Below, one piece after another: positions 53,728 to 64,000 of a stretch of 64,000 nucleotides of DNA. A program made the translations under genes and the position numbers. The notes beneath the pieces are model-generated. The model saw nothing but the letters and a program-made list of their open reading frames with translations. It did no database searches and was not told the origin of the DNA. The stretch comes from Lamellibrachia satsuma. Taxonomy: Eukaryota; Annelida; Polychaeta; Sabellida; Siboglinidae. How positions within the stretch are numbered: the stretch's first letter is position 1; each line of letters starts with the position of its first letter. The stretch is taken from assembly GCA_033239005.1 (NCBI GenBank), contig BSQZ01000030.1, positions 520,001 through 584,000 on the forward strand, read 5' to 3'.

Positions 53728-54039
53728 CGCTTTTGTTTTCGTGCTTTGCCGAGCTGGATAATCAAAGCATGTGGTTTAGTGAAACACCCTACTATCTGTA
53801 ACACACATATAGGGTATCATGAAGTTCCCATTGAAAGACATCAAGGCAACTTTCCAAAATTATCTGACAGTTGGCTTGGGAGATGCCTTTTTAAATTTTA
53901 TTCAATCTTTGTTAAACTTAACTCCAATAAAATACCAGTCTAAAGATTTAAATTATGAAGTTTCTTTGTTTAAATCAGAAAATTCACTAACAGGCGACAT
54001 GTCAGGAATGTAACCCTCTATAGCTGATTGATTTATTTA
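53728..54039 (+). other. Unassigned segment between L2-like and CR1-like relics
   Basis: A 64-codon frame (53819-54013, MKFPLKDIKATFQNYL) has no recognised domain. It may be the decayed upstream part of the CR1-like copy or unrelated host DNA. Confidence 0.3.
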
Positions 54040-54621
54040 CTAAATTTGAGGGCAGTAAATCAGAACATTTAGGGTAGTTATTTGTAACTCCTGAAATGAT
54101 AGCAAAGAGAATTAAGAAGATGAAAGATAATAAATCACCTGGAGTTGATGGGATACCACCAAAACCGCTTAAGGAAATAGTTGAGCAAATTAGTACACGA
54201 CTTGTAAAATTGTTTAATTTGTCACTAGAAGAAGGAATAGTTCCTTCAGAATGGAAAGAACCAAACATTATGCCGTATTTAAGAAGGGGTCGAGGAACAA
54301 GCCAGAAAATTACAGACCAGTGAGTTTAATATCAGATGTATGCAAATTACTCAAAACAATAATTAGGGACCACATGGTGGAGTTCCTTGTAAAACTTAAA
54401 TTAATAAATACATTTCAACATGGGTTCCTAAAATCAGTGGATGTTGTCTACTTAGATTTTCAGAAAGCTTTTGACAAAGTGCCACATCAAAGATTGTTAC
54501 TTAAACTAAAAGCCCTTGGGATAGGTAATGATGTAATCAACTGGATAGAAGAGTGGCTTACACACAGGAGACAGAGAGTAATAGTAGACGGTGAGATTTC
54601 AAACTGGAAATCTGTTTAAAG

Positions 54622-55213
54622 TTATTAATTATTCTCTTTACAGTATGTCCTTAAATTTTTTTAATGTAAAAACAGAGTTTACTTCTTTATTTAAATAATA
54701 AGAATGATCATGGAAGCCTTTGTATTTAATATTGTTTGACAGATGATTCCCTATATTTAAAAAAAAAAAATATATAACAGTATATTGTTTACGGTTATTT
54801 AGGTAGATACTGAATAAGTCCACATGTGTACCATTTATACCATAATATTTTAAATTGTCAATTAAAATTAAATGGTCAATGGTATCGAATGCTTTAGAAA
54901 GGTCCAAATATATGTTTATGGGTATTTCATCCTGATCCATTTGGGTTATAATTCTATCTATTAATTCCAGTGCAGCATATTCCGTTGAATGCTTGGGTCG
55001 AAAACCATATTGATGGTCAAAGAAAAGTTTGGAGTCTTTTAAATAAGTTGACAATTGATCAACAATTATTTTTTTCAATACTTTTGAGATAGCTGGTAGA
55101 AAGAGATATGGGTCTATAATTATAAAATATTGTTGGCTCGTCTTGTTTATAAATTGGAATTACCTTAGCCATTTTTTATTTATCAAAGAATACTCCTGTG
55201 GTTAATACTTGAA
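54622..55213 (-). mobile_element. 592-bp antisense, permuted fragment of LINE-B, 7-bp target duplication
   Basis: Flanked by tttaaag (54615-54621 and 55214-55220), precisely splitting the CR1-like RT after ISNWKSV. Its minus strand matches 58478-58915 (IIVDQLSTYLKDSKLFFDHQ and on to NNRKQYT) followed, after a T-rich joint near 54757-54776, by 58243-58374 (GNHLSNNIKYKGFHDHS-like). The order is thus reversed relative to LINE-B. Confidence 0.88.
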
Positions 55214-55255
55214 TTTAAAGTGGGGTACCACAGGGATCAGTATTATACCCTATAC

Positions 55256-55263
<8 letters not shown>

Positions 55264-55312
<49 letters not shown>
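55264..55312 (+). repeat. (TA)n inside the CR1-like RT at LIYIND codons
   Basis: The gene reads ctgtttttaatatata to taaatgatttgg: LFLIYI, a run of Tyr-Ile codons, then NDLEE. Copy 1 of the family has no such run at this site. Confidence 0.95.
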
Positions 55313-55315
<3 letters not shown>

Positions 55316-56939
55316 GATTTGGAAGAAGACATATCTAGCAAATTACTTAAATTTGCAGATGACACAAAAGTATTCAGAAAGGTTACTAATGATACAAATA
55401 AACAAAGTTAACAGGATGATCTAGACAAATTAGTTAAATGGTAACAAAAATGGCAAATGTTATTCAATTTTGGGAAGTGTAAATGCATACACATAGGACA
55501 TGGAAACATGGATGAAGAATATAAAATGGGGGATGCTATACTAGGTAGAACCACATAAGAAAAGGACTTAGGAGTAACATTTAGTGCTGATATGAAAGTT
55601 TCAAAGCAATGTCGGATTGCTGCTTCGAAAGGAAATCAAATTCTAGGGCTAATTAGGAGAACTATCATGTATAAGGAGACACAACTAATTGTACCCCTGT
55701 ACGAAGCAATAGTTAAACCAAATTTTGAATATTGTATTCAAGCATGGAGGCCATATCGTAAACAGGACATAGACAAGCTAGAAAGAATACAACGAAGAGC
55801 AACTAATATGATTCCAGAATTGAGAGACCTTAGCCCGGGAGTGTCGTGTACTGAAAAGGACAGGGAAACTAAATGACTGTAGGATTGCAAGCGGAAATGT
55901 TATGGTGAAAGACAATCAAAACAAAATACTCCAAATCAGGTCAGCCGCGGATATCCAAGAGATTAAATAGACACTTCAAAATGGGTGTGCTGATCAAAAT
56001 GAACAGTGTATCTTTTGTATTTATTATTTTTGTTACCTATATGCTCTATTTTAAAAAAATAATTGCAAGATGTGTAAAGATTCATCTAGAATTTTATGTT
56101 CTCTTTACAGATTATCAAATTGTTATGACCTTTCTTCGGTCGCTGTTTCATATGTATATATGATCCAAACAAGAATCTTAATTTGGGTTAAATGTAATAC
56201 AATATTACTGTATTACAGTTTCAAATGTTTACTATTGTTTCTATATCTCCCTTAATATATATATATTTATTTAAACAACACTTAAAGAAATTGTGTCCAC
56301 TATATATATATATAATTTTTTTTATTGTCAGTCATTGCATCTATGCAAACATTTCATGGCCTTCGTGAGGCTTGTGATTTTCCTCCTATTAGTTGCACTA
56401 AATCACATTCCCATATGTTATTTCTGTTATGTTTGCATGGGGCCAGCACACCCCATTTTCTGTCTTCCTACCACTACGTCTCCACATAACTTGAACTTCC
56501 CTCAACCATTTGTGATATTCATCATTTCCTACATATTCACATCACTTAACCAATCTTACCCTTTCTACTGTTCTGAAACATGCACGGAGCCGACAAACTC
56601 CATCTTCTTTGTTTTCCATGTTGTACCTGGTTTATGCCACCTTGACTAGTCTTTCAGTGTGTGTAAGATATCACACAAGCTGAATTTTTGTTTTATATAC
56701 CTATTTTTTGTGCATAGTGGTTTGGCTGCCTTAATTTTATGTCCGATATTATTAAAACATTATTGCACAATAAAATATATTGTTAACCAAATTAAAAATG
56801 AAAATAAATGATAACTGATGAAACCTTTCTCTTGTATACAGGTGTTATTGCAAATTTTTTTCTAACTAATATATTAGATATCAATAGTAATAATAATAAT
56901 AATAATGTAAATAATGAACTGCCATAGATACGCAGATCT

Positions 56940-57680
56940 TCATATTATGACTTAAAAATTTTTATTCAGTAGCTAAAAACAATAATAAACATTTCAGTAT
57001 TCTAAGTTCTAATATACAATCAATTAATGCAAAGTTTAGTGAACTCGAGGCATTTGTAAATGACTTATCTTCCTCACATTTCAAATTTGGTTATCTGATA
57101 TGGATGACTTATCATTAATTCAATTAAGTGGATATGACTGTATATCCCAAGGAAAAAGCTGCAGCAATAAAGGTGGATTAATAACATATATAGATCAACA
57201 ATTTAATTATGAATTAAACATGAAATTAAACACGTATAAACATTGGGAGGGGCAAATAATACAAGTAAATGGAGGAGGCTTACCACAGACGATCACTATA
57301 GGAAATATATACCGACCTCCAAGGCCACTAAATGAAAATTATAATGAAATTCTAAATGAATTTACAACAGTCATATCATCTATGCAAAATCATAAAAAAT
57401 AGTCTTATTCTATCAGGGGACTATAATATAAATATGCTAAAAATAAATGAGCAAGAACATTGTAGCAGGTTCTTTGACATGTTAACTTCATTTAGTCTCT
57501 TCCCCCAAATCACTCTTCCTACCAGGTTTACAACCTGTAATGGCACACTAATTTATAATTTCTTTTGTAATTTAACAAAATATATATTAGAGAGTACAGC
57601 AGGAATATTAAAAAAAAAAAATTCTCTGATCATCAACCGTATTTCATAATTACGGATACTACTCTGAAAAAACAACATCC
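56940..57680 (+). pseudogene. LINE-B AP endonuclease domain (broken)
   Basis: Frames combine to YYDLKNFYSVAKNNN, NIQSINAKFSELEAFVNDLS, LSLIQLSGYDCISQGKSC, KGGLITYID, WEGQIIQVNGGG, IGNIYRPPRPLNENY, LILSGDYNINMLK and FSDHQPYF. About ten codons around the expected Q-E-S-x-W (catalytic Glu) are missing near 57088. Frameshifts occur near 57400 and in the A-run at 57611-57620. The SDH histidine is kept. Confidence 0.82.
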
Positions 57681-57720
57681 TACAAAATTCATAGAAATTA
57701 ATATTCAAAACAAAAAGGCA

Positions 57721-58992
57721 ATGTTAAAAGTCAAAGAGGATTTAATATCTACTAAAATATATGAGAAACTAGACATAAGTCCAACAGCTGACACAAACCA
57801 TAACTATAACATTATCCTAGATGAAATCAATCAAGCTAAAAATAAATATATGATGAGTAAATTAGTGACATTTAATAAATATAAACATAAAAAGTCTACA
57901 TGGATAACTCAAGGTTTGCCAGCCTCAATACGACACAGAGATAAACTTTACAAACAAATAAAATTAACAAATCATGAATCTCCAGAACATGAAATGTTAC
58001 TGATTAATCTAAAAACATACAATGTTATATTGAAAAGGAGCTTTCGTATAGCAAAGCAATTATATTTTGAAACATGTTTTAATCAATTCAAATTTGACAT
58101 AAAAAATACTTGGAAAACTATAAATGAAATCCTGTCTAAAAGTAAAACTAACAAATCATTTCCTACATATTTTAAAGAATAAAATTCTATTATGACAGAT
58201 AAATTGGAAATTTTAAATAAATTTAATGCATTTTTTAAAAACAAATATAGGGAATCATCTGCCAAACAATATTAAATACAAAGGCTTCCATGATCATTCA
58301 TATTATTTAAATAAAGAAGTAAACTCTGTTTTTACATAAAAAAAAATTTAAGAACATACTGTAAAGAGAATAATTAATAATCTACCCAACAAAACTAGTT
58401 ATGGATTTGATGGTTTTTCCACCAAACTACTAAAATCAATTGAACCTGCAATAACTAAATCTTTAACATTATTAACAAATCAAGTATTAACCACAGGAGT
58501 ATTCCCTGATAAATAAAAAATTGCTAAGGTAATTCCAATTTATAAACAAGACGAGCCAACAATATTTTATAATTACAGACCCATATCTCTTCTACCAGCT
58601 ATCTCAAAAGTATTGGAAAAAATAATTGTTGATCAATTGTCAACTTATTTAAAAGACTCCAAACTTTTCTTTGACCATCAATATGGTTTTCGACCCAAGC
58701 ATTCAACGGAATATGCTGCACTGGAATTAATAGATAGAATTATAACCCAAATGGATCAGGATGAAATACCCATAAACATATATTTGGACCTTTCTAAAGC
58801 ATTCAATACCATTGACCATTTAATTTTAATTGACAAATTAAAATATTATGGAATAAATGGTACACATCTGGACTTATTCAGTAGCTACCTAAATAACCGT
58901 AAACAATATACTGAAATTGATCATATAAAATCAAACATGTTACCAATAACAACTGGCATACTACAGGACTCAATCCTAGGACCTCTGTTATT

Positions 58993-59080
<88 letters not shown>

Positions 59081-59590
59081 ATGATTTTGCACAAGCCAGT
59101 AAAATGTTTAATTTCATCATCTATGCTGATGACACAACCTTATCAAGTACTTTAAATACTTTTAATGATAACATACAAAATGACAATTTAGAATTTTTAA
59201 TAAATGATGAACTTTTAAAAATAAATTAATGGCTCAAAATAACTAAATTATCATTAAACATTGCAAAATCTGAATATATGACATTCCAAAGGACAAATAA
59301 AAATGTACATATGAAAAGACATACTGAAAAAATGTCAAATGCATGTTCTAAAAAGATTGGTATTTTATATAAATTAAAACATGTGTTATCACAACAAATT
59401 AAAACGTTATGATAAATTAATTAATTGTACCACACATTAATTATTGCATCATGGCTTGGGGTTTTCAAACAAATAGAATAATAAAACTTCAAAAGAAAGC
59501 ATTGAGAAATATTACCTTAAGTAATTATAATTCCCACACAGAGCCACTCCATAAAAAAACTCAGCATGTTAAAGGTAGACGACATTGTTA
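57721..59590 (+). pseudogene. LINE-B reverse transcriptase (broken)
   Basis: Linker MLKVKEDLISTKIYEK, then YNYRPISLLPAISKVLEKII (in frame pieces), YGFRPKHSTEYAALELIDRI, YLDLSKAFNTIDH, ITTGILQDSILGPLLFIIYI, catalytic IIYADDTTLSS, and the thumb VPHINYCIMAWGFQTNR. Stops near 58180 and 58517 and a TA expansion at 58996-59078 interrupt it. Confidence 0.85.
58996..59078 (+). repeat. (TA)n inside the LINE-B RT at FIIYIND codons
   Basis: 83 bases of TA between LLFIIY and INDFAQ; the same RT position as the run at 55264-55312 in the other LINE family. Confidence 0.95.
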
Positions 59591-59626
59591 AATTACAACA
59601 ATTAAAATTTTACTATAAATATTTAC

Positions 59627-59935
59627 TGTTGTGTTTGTAATTAAATTTGTGTATTGGTGGTGGAATGTCTGTATTCTTTGCATTACATGTTCATGATGAC
59701 TTCTTGATGTATATATGTTATCGTCTTGCTTGTAGGAATGTGGGCTCTGAGAAACTTGCCGGACGGGGCTGTACATGTGTTCAGTTCCTGTCTGGTTTGC
59801 TTTGAGGAGCTCACATTCCTGTTAATGTGCTTCCCAAAGTGGCTGCACGATAAGCAGTCCACTTTGCAATAAAACGTCATTTATTTGGCCCTTTTCAATC
59901 TCTACTACATCGGACTTGTGTTGGTTATTGAATAA
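59627..59935. mobile_element. 309-bp insertion in LINE-B with 10-bp target duplication
   Basis: Flanked by aaatatttac (59617-59626 and 59936-59945). The insert starts tgttgtgtttgtaat, contains an AATAAA near its centre-right (59868) and ends attgaataa. No protein frame and no clear terminal repeat. It could be a SINE-like retroposon or solo LTR-like unit; family unknown. Confidence 0.75.
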
Positions 59936-59945
59936 AAATATTTAC

Positions 59946-60281
59946 ATAACAATTTACCAGTTTATTTACAAAACTGGAGGAAAATCTTCAACTATGACAT
60001 ACATAATTATGATACACGAATCAAGAATGAAATATATGCTTATAAAACTAAACACGAAGAAATGTCTTCGGCATAACTTACCACTTTTACTTAATAATAT
60101 TCCCGCTATAGTTAAGGAAAAGCTTAATACATACAGTTTACAAGGATTTGCTCAGTATGCAAACATTTTTTACAAAATTATTCAGATTAATGCACAAAGC
60201 AAAATTGCTATAGATGTATGCAACATAAAAAACTACCTGTCACCTTATACTAAAAGGCGCCTAAACTGCAAACATACATAA
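59946..60281 (+). pseudogene. LINE-B C-terminal region
   Basis: YQFIYKTGG-type frame and its neighbours give NYDTRIKNEIYAYKTKHE and LRHNLPLLLNNIPAIVKEKL then NTYSLQGFAQYA, the usual C-terminal sequence of this LINE type. Confidence 0.75.
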
Positions 60282-61033
60282 TCAAGCGAGAATAGTAATA
60301 CACGAACAAGCACATGCACGCGAACAAGCACACGTACGCACACACTCATACACACACACAATCAGAGATGATATTATTATTATTGTTTTTTTTTCTTCTC
60401 TTCTCAGAATAATTATATATGTTTGACCAACTGATTTAGTTTAATTTTATTTTGCAAGGTGGCTCCTTGATAGCGACTATCAAAGTCTTAGAGGAGTCTC
60501 CTGACCCTATTTGTTTGTTTACCTTAATATATACCATGTTTACTTACAACCATATACACCTGTATTATTTAAAATTATAATTTAACATGGATACATATGT
60601 ACTATGTGAAATGTATGATGGGTCAAATAAAAACATTTCTTCTTCTTCTGCTAGTTATGAAAGTCACTTATTACAATGCGGTTTGTCAACACTAGAGACC
60701 AGGAGGCTAAGAGGAGACTAAATAGAAGTGTTTAAAATAGTGAATAGTTATGAGGATGTTGATAGGAATATGTTCTTCAAACTTAAAGAAGGCAGTAGAA
60801 CCAGAGGACACAAAGCAGCATTAGTTAAGGAGCAGTGTAGGTTGGACATGAGAAAGTACTCTTTCTCACAGAGGGTGATAAATGAATGGAACAAACTGCA
60901 AATGATTGTGTTAATACTAGTAGTGTGAATATGTTTAAAAACAGAATTGACAGGTATTTGATAAGGGTGGGCTACACATAGATGAGAAAATGGTTGGACT
61001 CTCGATAAGCCAACGGCTTCCTTGTCTACTTGC

Positions 61034-61866
61034 CAGGGTTGAAAAAAATCCTGATTGAAAAAAAAACATTTTTAAAATCGGATTTACTTTATTTAAATCG
61101 GATTTTTTTATTTATTTGATTTTTTCCTTTTTTTTAATCTGGTATATAGACATTTATATAGATGTTTATATTTATAAACTCTTTCAAACATTTTCTATTC
61201 AAATCGATTTGGGTACTTTTCTTAACAGAGGGTACATGATTTTTGCTTATATAAAGACATTAGACAATGTCCACAAGGCCTCACCCCCTGTAGTTGCATA
61301 ATCTGTCTTGGAAAGGAAAGCAGGCTCTGTGTCTGAGGCTGTAGCAGTGCTAATTATTGTTTGCTGACAGGGTGGATTAGCACCTGACCAGGGCTCTGTG
61401 TACTCTAATGGTCTCCAACTGGTACAGTATTAAACAATTGTAGCCCAGACTGTCTTATTTGAGTCAACATGCTCAATTAGTAACAACTAGCACAAGCTCT
61501 AGGTGGACTTAAACTCAGGGCTTCTGACTTGAAAAGATACTTCCTCTTGAAGACAAGTTTGTGTGGCTTCACTGCATTCAGAAAGAGAATAGCTCAAACA
61601 TACACAATGTTATAAAATATTTTACTATCAGGCTATCTGGTATCAATACACAAGTGTGCGCACTTTGTGCTTTTGTATTAAAAAACATACAAAACTTTGT
61701 TGATCTCGATGCTTGTAAATAATTATTTGTGTTAACTTCATATAAATCAGCGATTAAAAAATCGGAAGTAAAAAAATAAAAAAATCATAAATCAATGATT
61801 TTTTTATTTTTTTTGAGTGATTTAAATCAATGATTTAAATCAAATAATTTAAATCAAACAACCCTG
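61034..61866 (+). mobile_element. hAT-like non-autonomous element, 833 bp
   Basis: Ends cagggttg and caaccctg form terminal inverted repeats; the flanks ctacttgc (61026-61033 and 61867-61874) are an exact 8-bp target duplication, the hAT signature. The terminal regions are rich in short palindromic aaatcggattt / gatttaaatcaatgattt motifs. No transposase frame. Removing it restores the CR1-like 3' UTR. Confidence 0.88.
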
Positions 61867-61925
61867 CTACTTGCCATCTGGAACTTTTTGTTTGGGATAT
61901 CAATCTTGTTAAATCTTGTTAAACA

Positions 61926-62281
61926 TTGGCAACAGTATACAAGACAAACATGTATATAATTATAACTATACACAAACCTACATATTAATGTGATACATCT
62001 AATTTTATGTATCTCCAGAACACCACATATATAAAATGTTTGAAGGGGGTAAATACAAAATCATTGACTTGTATGTGTATTTAGTATTTACCCAGGGCTA
62101 ACAATTGTATTAAGGCAATAATATAAAGTTTTTTTACATTTATACTTGTTAATCATATACATGAATGACTATCTAGTTATTATAACTATGGCTCATCTTA
62201 CTATCAATGTATTTCTTGTGATATAAAGTGTAAGTAAACAGGCTACCGCATAGTAAATGATAGAATTCTGTAGGTCAATAA
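61926..62281. other. Short non-coding stretch
   Basis: AT-rich; nothing recognised. Confidence 0.4.
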
Positions 62282-62626
62282 TTACATTTTAGGAGCAATA
62301 TAATTCTGAAATAAAAATGTCTTGTAGTTAATTTTAAATGCAGTTATAGTATTAATGGTTTTAAAGTTATCACTTAATAATTCCATAATCGTAGCCCATA
62401 GACACTGAGACATAGATTGCATAGAGGAACAAACACTTTGCCATTCTAAATCATGATTAGCTTGTATTGAGTATGTAGTTCCTCGCCTAGCAAATAAACA
62501 CTGAATATTTGATGGCAAACAGTGACAGTAAGCTTTGTACATAAATAATAATATTTTCAGTTCTATGATACCTGGAAATTGTTGAAAAAATGAGTTCGTA
62601 TAATCCAAATGTTTGACATCACACAT
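62282..62626 (-). pseudogene. LINE RT C-terminal fragment
   Basis: The 114-codon frame reads IELKILLFMYKAYCHCLPSN, then LWATIMELLSDNFKTINTIT and AFKINYKTFLFQNY. This matches the style of LINE ORF2 C-termini (KFMYKAY..LPSNIQ ... IWNSLS ... FK..YK.FL). Only the end of the element remains. Confidence 0.6.
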
Positions 62627-64000
62627 AATGGAGAGACTCCTGTTTTCTAATAAGAAAATAATACTTACAAGATGTTATCATGTTATTATATTTACAAGAT
62701 GTTATCATGTTATTATATATTTTTTACTTTATATATATTATTTTCAGGATCAACGTCCATTTCATGATCACATCTGCCATGTTCAATATATTTAAGTCTG
62801 AAAAACTTTCTCCATAACACCACAATCAAATCTGCATTAATGGTGTGAAGTTCATCATCACTAACGTTTGTAAAAGGTAATCATACAGGATCAGTATTTA
62901 CGTGATCATCCATCATCACTATTACTGATTCTACAGTTGACCTCTATAGAGGTTTAGTGTTGTTAAAATGTTTGATGGCGACAATCTAATGAGATTAGAT
63001 TTCTGTCTGGTCTGCACCTTAGCATCGCCCTCATGCCACCGTATAAAGACACAACAGCTACAAAATATTTTTGGGATAGCCCATGTTGGCTGTTTTTACA
63101 CTTTAAAGGGACATGGGCCATTCATCGGCATATGACTATAGGAAAAGTATATATTTCCTAAAAGAACTCATCGAGGCAACACCAATGGTATGTAATAATA
63201 CTATTTTAGAGAAAGAAGGCTTGGTGTGTCTGACGTCTGAAGTGTTGAGTGATCGAAAAACAAACCAGTTAAGTGAATCATATTACAGTGATATCCAGTC
63301 AGTTGGTTTCCTGAAATGGTGTGTGGAAATGAAAACATAAAAAAATGTATTAATGAAGCAATTTACAGGGTATTGAGATTGGTCACACACAAAACCAGAT
63401 TACCCAAGAACGGATAAACGAGACACGACTGTATAGTAAGAAGTGAATGTGTGTAAGGTGATTCCCTGTTCATTGCCCAGTTATCACCAGCAAACACATA
63501 GGCTGCAGTTGTCTTCGCATTAAACAAAGCCATTCCTTGTTAGTACTATTTTATTTCTTCCTGTTATGACAACATCCACAGATTGATGTTACCAGCTACT
63601 CGGGTTCATGTTGCTTTGATAATTTTTACCAATAAAAAAATGCCCAGATTTTCATTGTAAACGGTACTTTTGTTTATGTTACTGTTACAATGGCAACTGT
63701 TGGTCAGTATCTGGCCACTGTTGGTCAGTGTCTGACCATCTCCTGCAGTCTCCTTGCTCTTGCTGGACATCATCCATGATTCTGCGTCTCATTTTCCTCT
63801 TCATTTTCACAGATTGTGTGTTGCCAGAAAGCCCAGTATTCCCTCTGCCCCTCCAAGCTTTACCAGTCACAACACTGAATAATAATACATTTGATATTTA
63901 TCTACAATCATTGTCTCTGTGAATGGAATCAATGAACAGTCTGTATAAACTGGTCCTTGTGCCATTACCATCAACTTTATAATTATTGCATTTGTTCAAT
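62627..64000. other. Window edge, no gene assigned
   Basis: About 1.4 kb with a short duplicated tacaagatgttatcatgtta (62665-62715). Frames at 63113-63340 and 63728-63922 show no domain I recognise. Confidence 0.4.

Larger units (their letters stand above)
55834..60651 (+). mobile_element. LINE-B: near-complete non-LTR retrotransposon (jockey superfamily, not CR1 copy family)
   Basis: Inserted in the CR1-like copy between RDLS and SYE codons (the shared tag at each edge is the only possible target duplication). It has a 5' UTR-like region (55834-56930), endonuclease (about 56940-57680), RT (about 57720-59590), C-terminal region (59946-60281), and a 3' UTR ending ggtcaaataaaaacatttct and a TTC repeat. 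Several frameshifts and stops, so inactive. Clade within the CR1/L2/jockey assembly not settled. Confidence 0.85.
54040..61925 (+). mobile_element. CR1-like LINE copy 2, host of a transposon nest
   Basis: Pieces in order: 54040-54621, 55214-55833, 60652-61033 and 61867-61925. They read FEGSKSEHLG, SPGVDGIPPK, NKPENYRPVSLI, DVVYLDFQKAFDKVP, then SGVPQGSVL, LKFADDTKVFRKV, AASKGNQILGLIRR, then CGLSTLETRRLRGD, FSQRVINEWNKLQ, and the 3' repeat aatcttgttaaatcttgtta. About 30 codons after QHGFLK are deleted, and several stops occur. Same family as 7158-10420. Confidence 0.9.

Noticed and set aside
56293..56649. 118-codon hydrophobic frame in the LINE-B 5' region
   Set aside because: AT-rich leader of the LINE; no ORF1-type domain visible, likely chance.

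Overview
The window is nuclear DNA from an animal with many introns: GT-AG introns, strongly conserved metazoan genes, many LINE, SINE and DNA-transposon relics, and many minisatellites inside introns. The transposon types and general style suggest a marine invertebrate, probably a lophotrochozoan such as a mollusc, but nothing fixes the species. No bacterial, phage or CRISPR features are present.

Three protein-coding genes can be reconstructed exon by exon, with splice phases that join correctly. (1) At 422-1718 (+) are the last three exons of a CTD small phosphatase (CTDSP1/2/L type); its 5' part lies outside the window. (2) At 11484-27233 (+) is a complete Beclin-1 gene (BECN1): 16 coding exons giving a 451-residue protein with both CxxC pairs, a BH3-like segment, a coiled coil and the C-terminal membrane-binding domain. 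(3) At 30150-43752 (-) are eight 3' exons, about 451 residues, of hyccin (FAM126/HYCC), a subunit of the plasma-membrane PI4-kinase complex. Its N-terminal exons were not found. BECN1 and hyccin converge tail to tail.

The rest is mostly transposon relics. A decayed CR1-like LINE lies at about 7158-10420 (-). A second CR1-like copy, about 54040-61925 (+), is a nest. It contains a 592-bp antisense, circularly permuted fragment of a second LINE family; an almost complete member of that family (about 55834-60651) that itself carries a 309-bp insertion; and an 833-bp hAT-like element with an 8-bp target duplication. L2-like LINE 3' ends, tRNA-derived SINEs and an internally deleted Tc1/mariner-like element complete the set.

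Tandem repeats are the third major component. Arrays with units of 17 to 62 bp sit mainly in BECN1 and hyccin introns. Several have copied splice junctions. A 35-bp array repeats the acceptor and first bases of BECN1 exon 10 ten times. A 62-bp array triplicates the donor of a hyccin exon. BECN1 exon 2 has a decayed tandem copy in the next intron. Two different LINE reverse transcriptase genes have each gained a TA microsatellite at the same conserved codons. These are the most unusual observations in the window.
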